Below are positions 58,167 to 64,000 of a stretch of DNA of 64,000 nucleotides, one piece after another; position 1 is the stretch's first letter, and each line of letters begins with the position of its first letter. Under the pieces are notes generated by a model. The model searched no databases and was not told the origin of the DNA. It saw only the letters and a list, made by a program, of their open reading frames with translations. This DNA comes from Novosphingobium pentaromativorans US6-1. Lineage in GTDB: Bacteria > Pseudomonadota > Alphaproteobacteria > Sphingomonadales > Sphingomonadaceae. The translations under genes were made by a program, and so were the position numbers. The DNA is taken from the NCBI RefSeq assembly GCF_000767465.1, contig NZ_CP009292.1:434001-498000 (forward strand). The letters run 5' to 3'.

Positions 58167-59015
58167 ATGACCATGCAGCATATCGCAGCCTTTTCCATCG
58201 GCAGTACTGGCGGCAATCCCGCTGGTGTCGTCATTGGCGACACCCTGCCTGAGCCCGACCGGATGCAAGCCCTGGCCGCACAAGTCGACTATTCGGAAAG
58301 CGTCTTTGCGGCTCCGACCGGCGATACGTGGAAAGTCCGCTACTTTGCTCCGGACATGGAAATCGATTTCTGCGGACACGCCACGATTGCGCTCGGCGCC
58401 GCGCTAGCCCGTCGGTATGGACCTGGGCGCTTCATGCTCGACCTCAATCGTGCACGCATCGAAGTCGAGGGGCATTGTTCAGACGCGAAATGGGGCGCGG
58501 CCTTCCGATCGCCAGGGACAAGAAGCGATCCGGTGACCCATGACGCGTTGCAGGAAGCGCTTTCCCTGTTCCGACTGTCGAGGGAGGACCTCGACGAGCG
58601 CCTTCCTCCCGCGGTAGCCAACGCAGGGGGAGACCATCTGGTTCTGTGCTTGCGCGATCGCGAAGCCTTGCGCGCAATGGCATACGACCTTGAAGCAGGC
58701 CGGTCGCTGGCGCAGCGCATGGGCTATGTCACGTTCACGCTGGTCCATGCGGAAAATGCCAGGCTCTTCCACGTCCGCAATCCATTTCCGGCCGGCGGGG
58801 TCTACGAAGACCCGGCGACTGGCGCGGCAGCGGCGGCCTTCGCGGGTTACCTGCGTGATCGCAATTGGCCGCACGGCGGTAGGATTACCATCCAGCAAGG
58901 CGATGACATGGGCATCCCCTGCAGGATCGATGCCGAGATACCCCCTGCACAAGGCGAAGGCATCCGCGTCGCAGGCGCAGTTCGCGAGTTGACCCCGCCG
59001 GAACCGGAGGATTGA
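58167..59015 (+). CDS. PhzF-family isomerase
   Basis: A 282-residue PhzF/DapF-fold protein. The N-terminal half has TGGNPAGVVIG and the catalytic Glu in DYSESVFAAP; ARYF-type FAPDMEIDFCGHATIALGAA is the conserved binding loop; the C-terminal half has EDPATGAAAAAFAGYL. PhzF in phenazine biosynthesis isomerises dihydro-hydroxyanthranilate; most relatives have unknown substrates. It starts 28 bases after the exporter stop and is followed by two RidA genes, a setting that suggests an unstable enamine or imine product. Confidence 0.88.
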   Translation: MTMQHIAAFSIGSTGGNPAGVVIGDTLPEPDRMQALAAQVDYSESVFAAPTGDTWKVRYFAPDMEIDFCGHATIALGAALARRYGPGRFMLDLNRARIEVEGHCSDAKWGAAFRSPGTRSDPVTHDALQEALSLFRLSREDLDERLPPAVANAGGDHLVLCLRDREALRAMAYDLEAGRSLAQRMGYVTFTLVHAENARLFHVRNPFPAGGVYEDPATGAAAAAFAGYLRDRNWPHGGRITIQQGDDMGIPCRIDAEIPPAQGEGIRVAGAVRELTPPEPED

Positions 59016-59020
59016 AGCGG

Positions 59021-59503
59021 ATGGACGTGACACCCGAAGAACGACTTGCGGCGCTCGGTCTGGACCTGCCTCCCCCGCCTCAACCGGCGGGCCAATATCG
59101 CCCGGCCCGGCTGGTGGGCGATACACTGTATCTATCGGGCCAGGGGCCACGACACCCCGACGGAAGCTTCGTAGCAGGCCGTCTCGGCGAGGACGTTTCG
59201 ACGCAGGCCGGTCGCACGGCGGCCCGCGATGCCGGGCTGCGCCTGCTCTCGGCCGCCAGGCACGCATTGGGCAATCTGTCGCGTATCGCGGCAGTCGGAC
59301 GGGTCTTCGGGATGGTCCACGCCGCTCCCGGCTTTACCGAGCATGCCGCCGTCATTGACGGATGTTCGGAGCTTTTCATCTCGGTGCTGGGCGAAGCCGG
59401 ACATCATAGCCGCTCGGTCGCCGGGCTGGCGACACTACCCTATGGCATGATCGTCCAGATCGATGCCGTACTGCACATCTTGCCAAAGGAGAAACTACAA
59501 TGA
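59021..59503 (+). CDS. RidA/YjgF-family protein, long form
   Basis: A 160-residue Rid-superfamily protein of the longer type with a proline-rich lead (LDLPPPPQPAGQYRPA). LVGDTLYLSGQGP and VFGMVHAAPGFTEHAAVIDG mark the fold. Canonical RidA has an Arg near residue 105 for enamine hydrolysis; in this copy I cannot place it, so it may belong to a Rid subgroup with another activity. Starts 5 bases after PhzF and its stop overlaps the start of the next RidA gene. Confidence 0.82.
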   Translation: MDVTPEERLAALGLDLPPPPQPAGQYRPARLVGDTLYLSGQGPRHPDGSFVAGRLGEDVSTQAGRTAARDAGLRLLSAARHALGNLSRIAAVGRVFGMVHAAPGFTEHAAVIDGCSELFISVLGEAGHHSRSVAGLATLPYGMIVQIDAVLHILPKEKLQ

Positions 59504-59850
59504 CCATCCAGCGCATCGGCCAGGCCAAGCGTATGTCGCAGGCCGTCGCTCATGGAGACACCATCTACCTGTCGGGACAGGTCGCAACGAAATCGGCCGG
59601 TCAGGGCGTTGCGTCCCAGGCCAGGGAAATCCTCGAGGGTATAGACGCTCTGCTGACCCAGGCCGGCAGTGACAAGTCCCGCGTTCTGAGTGCGTCTATC
59701 TGGCTCGCCGATATCGCAACCTTCGCGGAAATGAATGAAGTCTGGGATGAATGGGTCGCGCCCGATGCCGCCCCGGCTCGTGCGACGGTGGAAGCGAAAC
59801 TGGCGTCACCGGACTACAAGATCGAGATTGCCGTCATCGCGGCCAGATAA
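59500..59850 (+). CDS. RidA/YjgF-family protein, short form
   Basis: A 116-residue Rid protein starting within the stop of the previous gene (ATGA at 59500-59503) and preceded by AAAGGAG. HGDTIYLSGQVA and DIATFAEMNEVWDEWVAP are typical, and PARATVEAKLASPDYKIEIAVIA contains the Arg expected for enamine/imine deaminase activity. Together with PhzF and the exporter this forms a compact amine-related operon. Acts in the cytoplasm as a trimer in characterised homologues. Confidence 0.88.
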   Translation: MTIQRIGQAKRMSQAVAHGDTIYLSGQVATKSAGQGVASQAREILEGIDALLTQAGSDKSRVLSASIWLADIATFAEMNEVWDEWVAPDAAPARATVEAKLASPDYKIEIAVIAAR

Positions 59851-59899
59851 CCGCACTTTCGCTGGCACCGGGAACGGCACAGATCACGACCGCGCGCCC

Positions 59900-59930
59900 G
59901 GGCCGAAGCCCTGAAGTCTGGCTTCGGCCC
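59900..59930. terminator. Bidirectional terminator-type hairpin
   Basis: GGGCCGAAGCC (59900-59910) and GGCTTCGGCCC (59920-59930) are perfect 11-base arms with a 9-base loop in the 128-base region between the convergent RidA and gentisate-type dioxygenase genes. T-runs are lacking on both sides, but strength and location argue for termination in both directions. Confidence 0.65.
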
Positions 59931-59978
59931 CGGGGACGAGGGCACTGCCGCGCCCCTTCCCTGTCGAACGATTGCCGC

Positions 59979-61040
59979 TTACCGCTTTTCTTCGCGCCAG
60001 AAACCGAGCTTTTCCTGCACCCCGCGGTCGGAAGTGCAGAACAGGAAGCAGTCCTCTTCGGCCTCGAACGAGCGCCATGTCCAGTTCGGCGTGACGAAAA
60101 CGTCCTGATCTTCGAAGGCGATCCGCTTGTCGTCGACCACGACGGTCCCCTTGCCGTATGGCACCGCCACCATCAGGGCGTCGGTTGACCTGACAGGCTT
60201 GGTCTTCGTGCCGGCCGGAAGATACGTCATCCATGATGCAATGGTTGGCATCGGCCAACCGCCGTCGATCGGATTGGCATAGCGAAGGGTTGCGCCAAAA
60301 TGGGGATCGAGCCCTGCCTGCGCGACGGCCAGCAGCGCCTCCCGCGTGCGCTCGAAGGGATAATTGAAGACGGGCGTCGTCTTGCCGAATGGACTTTGCG
60401 CATCGAGCGGCATCATCGCGTTGCCGAACCGGGCAAGCGCATCGCCTTCCGGCTTGGAGACGATCTGAGCTGACGAATTGTAATGCTCGAAGAAGCTGGC
60501 ATCGAAGAAGTTCACGATGTGAACATCCAGCATGTCGACCCAGACGAGCGGACCATCGCCCGGGTTTCCGTGGTCGTGCCATGTCATCGAAGGAGTGATG
60601 ACGAAGTCCCCCCGCGCCATCGTTGAACGCTCGCCGGCGACCGATGTATAGCCGCCCGAGCTTTCGAGGACGAAGCGCAAGGCTGAAGCGACATGGCGGT
60701 GGGCCGGCGCCGTCTCGCCCGGCAAGACAAGCTGAATGCCAGCGTACATCGTACCCGTCGCCCGGCCCTTACCCCGCAACGCAGGATTTTCCAGGACCAG
60801 CACCCGTCGCTCGGCCTGTTCTGCCGTCAGGAGATCGCCGGCTTCCAACAGATATGGACGCACGTCGTTATAATGCCAGACATGTGCCGCCGTTTCGCGC
60901 AAGGGGGCAGGAGGTGCCATCTTGCCGATCACTTCCCACAGCGGCGCCATGTCCTGGGAGTCGATGCGCGCGTAATAGGCTTCCTTGCGCTTGAGGAACT
61001 CCGGGTCGTTCGGAAGGTTCGCGCTGCCGGTTCCACTCAT
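59979..61040 (-). CDS. Gentisate 1,2-dioxygenase-type bicupin
   Basis: A 353-residue bicupin. The N-terminal cupin has the iron ligands in PAHRHVASALRFVLE and WHDHGN; the C-terminal cupin (about residues 245-330) is more degenerate. This matches gentisate dioxygenase and its salicylate- and 1-hydroxy-2-naphthoate-cleaving relatives. Fe(II)-dependent ring cleavage next to carboxylate is predicted. No maleylpyruvate isomerase or fumarylpyruvate hydrolase is adjacent, though FAH proteins exist at 44312-46200. The downstream convergent hairpin ends this unit. Confidence 0.9.
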   Translation of the reverse strand: MSGTGSANLPNDPEFLKRKEAYYARIDSQDMAPLWEVIGKMAPPAPLRETAAHVWHYNDVRPYLLEAGDLLTAEQAERRVLVLENPALRGKGRATGTMYAGIQLVLPGETAPAHRHVASALRFVLESSGGYTSVAGERSTMARGDFVITPSMTWHDHGNPGDGPLVWVDMLDVHIVNFFDASFFEHYNSSAQIVSKPEGDALARFGNAMMPLDAQSPFGKTTPVFNYPFERTREALLAVAQAGLDPHFGATLRYANPIDGGWPMPTIASWMTYLPAGTKTKPVRSTDALMVAVPYGKGTVVVDDKRIAFEDQDVFVTPNWTWRSFEAEEDCFLFCTSDRGVQEKLGFWREEKR

Positions 61041-61078
61041 GGGTATTCGCCTTGTCGTTCGATATTGCCGTCGCCCCT

Positions 61079-62494
61079 TCAGGCGTCGCTCAGTTCCACT
61101 GCATTGACAATGTGCGCCTGGGTGTATTCATGCAGACCTTCCTGCCCGTACTCTCCGCCAATGCCGGACTGCTTCGCACCACGGAACGGTATGGCAAAAT
61201 CGATGGCCATATGCTGGTTCACCCAGACCGTACCGGCATCGACGCGCATCGCGATTGCCGTTGCCGCTTCGACATCCTTGCCCCAGACCGTGCCGCTCAG
61301 GCCGAATTCGGAATCGTTGGCGCGGGCGATGACATCGTCGATATCGTCATACTTCAGCACCGGCAGGATCGGCCCGAACTGTTCTTCACGCACGACCTTC
61401 GCATCGTCCGCGATATCGCGCACGATGGTGGGCGCAATGAAGTACCCGGGACGATCGAGCGGCGCGCCGCCGGCAATCACCTTGCCGTTCTGCTTTGCAT
61501 CGGCAAGGTAGCCCTTCACCTTCTCGAACTGCATGGCGTTTTGCAGCGGACCGACCTGCGTTCCCTGCTTGGCACCGTCATCGACGATCGCCTCACTCGC
61601 CAGGCGCGCCAGCTCGGCGCAGAAATCCTCGTAAAGCGAAGAAGGAACGTATGCGCGCTTGATGGCGAAGCAAATCTGGCCCGCATTGCCCATTGCGCCC
61701 TGGAAGACATGTCGGGCGACCGCCACCGGATCGACATCGTCGAGCACGATCGCGGCATCGTTGCCCCCCAGTTCCAGCGTCGTTCGCTTGAGGGTGCCGG
61801 CGGCCGCCTGCACGACCTTCTTGCCGGTCGGCGTCGAGCCGGTAAAGGACACCTTCGCGACATCCGGATGGGAAGTCAGCTCAGCTCCGAGATCGTTCTC
61901 GTCGCAGATCACGTTGAGAACGCCGGCGGGCAGATGATCGGCGCACAGTTCTACGAACTTGAGAGTGGCCAGCGGAGTAGTCGGCGCGGGCTTGGCGACG
62001 ATCGAATTGCCGGCCATCAAGGCCGGAGCGACTTTTGCGCAATGCAGGATGAGCGGATAGTTCCACGGCGTGATCGCGGCCACCACGCCAAGCGGCGTAC
62101 GATGCTCGATGACCTTGCGGCCGTTTGCATCGCTGATGACCTGCGGGTCGAGGCGCATCCCGGCGAAAGTCATGAGCACCGCAACCGAACCCATGACCTC
62201 GAACATCGCCTGATCGATCGGCTTGCCCTGTTCGCGGGTAATGAGACCGGCGAATTCCTGCGCGCGCGATTCCAGGGCCTTGCCAATCGCCACCAGTGCT
62301 TGTGCCCGCTCTTCGATCGGCGTTGCAGCCCAGCCCGGAAATGCGGCCTTTGCCGCCGCGATCGCCTGCTCCAGTTGCGCCTTGTCGGCCTTGGGGCATT
62401 GCGCGAAGGCCGTCTCGTCAGCCGGATTCAGCACCGGGAAACTGGATGCACCAGCAACCCTTTCGCCATTGATCACCATCGCATAAGCCGTCAT
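61079..62494 (-). CDS. NAD(P)-dependent aldehyde dehydrogenase
   Basis: A 471-residue ALDH. The nucleophile Cys is in GNAGQICFAIKR, the base Glu in TLELGGNDAAIVL, cofactor loops in TPWNYPL and SFTGSTPTGKK. The ATG at 62494 is preferred over a GTG three codons earlier because GGAG lies 8 bases before it. Gap of 38 bases to the gentisate-type gene: one operon. Likely oxidises an aromatic or semialdehyde intermediate. Only distantly similar to the ALDH at 11536-13020. Confidence 0.92.
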   Translation of the reverse strand: MTAYAMVINGERVAGASSFPVLNPADETAFAQCPKADKAQLEQAIAAAKAAFPGWAATPIEERAQALVAIGKALESRAQEFAGLITREQGKPIDQAMFEVMGSVAVLMTFAGMRLDPQVISDANGRKVIEHRTPLGVVAAITPWNYPLILHCAKVAPALMAGNSIVAKPAPTTPLATLKFVELCADHLPAGVLNVICDENDLGAELTSHPDVAKVSFTGSTPTGKKVVQAAAGTLKRTTLELGGNDAAIVLDDVDPVAVARHVFQGAMGNAGQICFAIKRAYVPSSLYEDFCAELARLASEAIVDDGAKQGTQVGPLQNAMQFEKVKGYLADAKQNGKVIAGGAPLDRPGYFIAPTIVRDIADDAKVVREEQFGPILPVLKYDDIDDVIARANDSEFGLSGTVWGKDVEAATAIAMRVDAGTVWVNQHMAIDFAIPFRGAKQSGIGGEYGQEGLHEYTQAHIVNAVELSDA

Positions 62495-62554
62495 TTCATC
62501 CACTCCGCTATCACTGTCGGGACAGGCCTGGCTTGCAGGCCTGATCGGCTCGCT

Positions 62555-63715
62555 TCAGTCGCCCACGTAGGCCGGGTTGAGCTTGCGTCCGTCGAAGGGC
62601 AGGAAATCCTCGACATTGCGGGCACGCACCAGCCAGTTCGGATCGTTGACCAGCGCGCGGCCAACGGCCAGCAGGTCGAACTCGCCGTTCTCGTACCGGC
62701 GCATGACCTCGTCCATGTTGTTCACGGTCTTGGGAGGCGTGGTGGCCAGATCGTATTTCTCGCGATGAACAGCCGTACCGCCGCACATCACCGTCGGCTT
62801 TCCGGTGATCTTGCGAGTCCAGTAAGGGAAATTGCCTTCCTCGTTCTCGAACGCCTGCTCGGTGAAGAAGCGCGTGCTGGCCTCGATGATGTCGCAGCCG
62901 GCATCGACGATCGGCGCGAGGATCTCTTCCAGTTCCTTCGGCGTCTTGGCGAGATGACCGTCATAGTCGCAAGGTCGCCATTGCGAGAAACGGAACGAGA
63001 TCGGCATGCCCGGTCCCACTTCGCGCCGAATGGCCTTGAGCACCTCGACCACGAAGGCCGTACGGCCGACATGATCGCCGCCCCAGCGATCGGTGCGCAA
63101 ATTGGTGTCTCCGCTCAGGAACCCGTCGAGCAGGTAACCGTGCGCACCATGAAGGGCGATGCCGTCAAAACCGATTTCCTTCGACCGGCGGGCGGCCGTG
63201 GCGAATGCCTCGACCACATCCATGACCTCGCTCTCGGAGAGTTCGTGGAAGGGCCGTTCGCTGAGCTTCTTGACCGATTCCGGCGAGTTGCCGGTAGCCC
63301 TGTCCGTAGGCCCCCAGGTCGGGCTGGGAACGTAAGCGACATTGTCCGGATGCGTGACGGCCTTCTGAGCGCCGATATGCAGGAGCTGCGGAAAAATGAG
63401 ACCGCCGGCTTCGTGCACCGCGTCAACGACCTTCTTCCATCCCGCGCGCGCGGCCTCGTCATGCAGGTCGGGAGCGCTGCCACGGCCAGGACCGAAGGCA
63501 TCCTCATTGCCGGGGTGATCGATCAGCATCGAACCCACGTAGCTCACCGCGACGCCACCTTCAGCGCGTTCCCGGAAGTAGCGGATGAGCTTTTCGCTAG
63601 GCACCCCATCGTCCTGCACCTGGCGGACCACCGGCGACATCAGGATGCGATTCTTGAGCTCGAGATCCCCAATCTTAATCGGTTGGAGCAAGGGGTCTAT
63701 CGAAACGTTCGCCAT
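62555..63715 (-). CDS. NADH:flavin oxidoreductase, Old Yellow Enzyme family
   Basis: A 386-residue TIM-barrel FMN protein. Landmarks are LKNRILMSPV at residues 19-28, FPQLLHIGAQ, ALHGAHGYLLDGFLSGDTN with the His pair for substrate carbonyl binding, and RWGGDHVGRT. Lacks the Fe-S/FAD extension of 2,4-dienoyl-CoA reductase FadH, so it is an ene-reductase-type OYE. ATG at 63715 follows GAAGGG. Reduces an activated C=C bond, for instance in a dearomatised or ring-opened intermediate. Confidence 0.9.
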   Translation of the reverse strand: MANVSIDPLLQPIKIGDLELKNRILMSPVVRQVQDDGVPSEKLIRYFRERAEGGVAVSYVGSMLIDHPGNEDAFGPGRGSAPDLHDEAARAGWKKVVDAVHEAGGLIFPQLLHIGAQKAVTHPDNVAYVPSPTWGPTDRATGNSPESVKKLSERPFHELSESEVMDVVEAFATAARRSKEIGFDGIALHGAHGYLLDGFLSGDTNLRTDRWGGDHVGRTAFVVEVLKAIRREVGPGMPISFRFSQWRPCDYDGHLAKTPKELEEILAPIVDAGCDIIEASTRFFTEQAFENEEGNFPYWTRKITGKPTVMCGGTAVHREKYDLATTPPKTVNNMDEVMRRYENGEFDLLAVGRALVNDPNWLVRARNVEDFLPFDGRKLNPAYVGD

Positions 63716-63752
63716 CAAAAATCCCTTCGGGTCATGGTATTCGGCATCAAGA

Positions 63753-63774
63753 CCGCGCGCGGCCTGGCGCGCGG
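63753..63774. repeat. Hairpin between dioxygenase-beta and OYE genes
   Basis: CCGCGCGC (63753-63760) and GCGCGCGG (63767-63774) with a 6-base loop, starting 8 bases past the dioxygenase-beta stop. No T-run follows on the minus strand, so it is more likely an mRNA-stabilising or processing hairpin inside an operon than a full terminator. Confidence 0.35.
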
Positions 63775-63781
63775 AGAAAAA

Positions 63782-64000
63782 TCAGAGGAAGAACAACAGG
63801 TTCTTACTACGGATCACCCGTTCGAACAGGTCGATCCGCCGCTTGAGAAGGATGAAGCCCTCATCCCCTCCCTGCCGAAGCAGATCGGTACGCTGGTAGA
63901 CGACCTCGTCCTTGTCGTACTCACGCCGGAAACGGTATGCCTTGCCGTAGGAAGTCACCTCGAACTCTCCGGGCGTTTCCGTCTCGACCACGCGCACATT
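63782..64000 (-). CDS. Ring-hydroxylating dioxygenase beta subunit, 5' truncated
   Basis: The last 72 residues of a gene that runs off the window; the frame is still open at the edge (NVRVVETETPGEF). The visible part, with VYQRTDLLRQ, GFILLKRRIDLFERVI and the terminal SKNLLFFL, fits the C-terminus of Rieske dioxygenase small subunits, whose NTF2-like sheet ends in QDKNLSVFL-type residues. The catalytic alpha subunit is expected just outside. It would feed a dihydroxylated aromatic acid to the gentisate-type module or salicylate 5-hydroxylation. Confidence 0.82.
   Translation of the reverse strand, partial: NVRVVETETPGEFEVTSYGKAYRFRREYDKDEVVYQRTDLLRQGGDEGFILLKRRIDLFERVIRSKNLLFFL

Noticed and set aside
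1..64000. CRISPR arrays, tRNA or rRNA genes, transposases, integrases
   Set aside because: No regularly spaced repeats, no cloverleaf-like segments and no transposase-type proteins were recognised by reading; a covariance-model scan was not possible.

Overview
The window is GC-rich (about 60-65% by eye) and densely packed with catabolic genes. Eleven short-chain dehydrogenases (SDRs), three soluble bacterial P450s, two molybdopterin oxidoreductases, four MFS carriers, a TonB-dependent receptor, an exported sulfatase, extradiol and gentisate-type dioxygenases and a ring-hydroxylating dioxygenase fragment together suggest an alphaproteobacterium of the sphingomonad group (Novosphingobium/Sphingobium type). 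That assignment rests on gene content and style only. I see no rRNA, tRNA, CRISPR array, transposase or replication gene, and both ends cut through genes.

Layout. (A) 1-16056, minus strand after a truncated NmrA-type gene: SDR, ThDP decarboxylase, aldehyde dehydrogenase, P450, PQQ quinohemoprotein dehydrogenase, P450, SDR, GMC oxidoreductase, NTF2-like protein, VOC protein, SDR, MFS. (B) 16324-19278, plus strand: molybdopterin oxidoreductase and a 6-oxocamphor-hydrolase-like beta-diketone hydrolase, converging on a DUF6282 hydrolase. (C) 20286-27957, minus strand: TonB receptor, exported sulfatase, two MFS carriers; this looks like an uptake module for a sulfate ester. (D) 28212-33686, plus strand: two SDRs, IclR regulator, NTF2-like protein, MFS, SDR. 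(E) 33696-47429, minus strand: acyl-CoA dehydrogenase, two FAH-family proteins, ThuA-like protein, two SDRs, dienoyl-CoA-reductase-like SDR, type I extradiol dioxygenase, seven-bladed Asp-box propeller, ACMSD-like amidohydrolase, SDR, HMG-CoA-synthase-like/DUF35 fusion, SCP-x-type thiolase. (F) 47653-56147: TauD-type dioxygenase, FMN alpha-hydroxyacid oxidase, SDR (minus), P450, second molybdopterin oxidoreductase, FAD oxidoreductase. (G) 56228-59850: LysR, RhtA-like exporter, PhzF, two RidA proteins. (H) 59979-64000, minus strand: gentisate-type dioxygenase, aldehyde dehydrogenase, Old Yellow Enzyme, ring-hydroxylating dioxygenase beta subunit (cut).

Working hypothesis (inference): regions A-F form one dispersed pathway for a hydrophobic, probably cyclic compound that may arrive as a sulfate ester. 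P450s and a 2-oxoglutarate dioxygenase hydroxylate it; SDR, GMC and PQQ enzymes oxidise the alcohols; the beta-diketone hydrolase opens a non-aromatic ring; the hydroxyacid oxidase, ThDP decarboxylase and aldehyde dehydrogenase could remove one carbon in the style of the mandelate pathway; the extradiol dioxygenase, FAH proteins and amidohydrolase handle an aromatic part by meta-cleavage; the acyl-CoA dehydrogenase, dienoyl-CoA reductase and thiolase finish by beta-oxidation. No CoA ligase, ferredoxin, ferredoxin reductase or Baeyer-Villiger monooxygenase is present. Several intergenic regions of A-F carry short dyads related to TATGTGAAACATA or TATTTCATATGTGATA, suggesting one shared regulator; the IclR protein at 30112-30990 is the obvious candidate.
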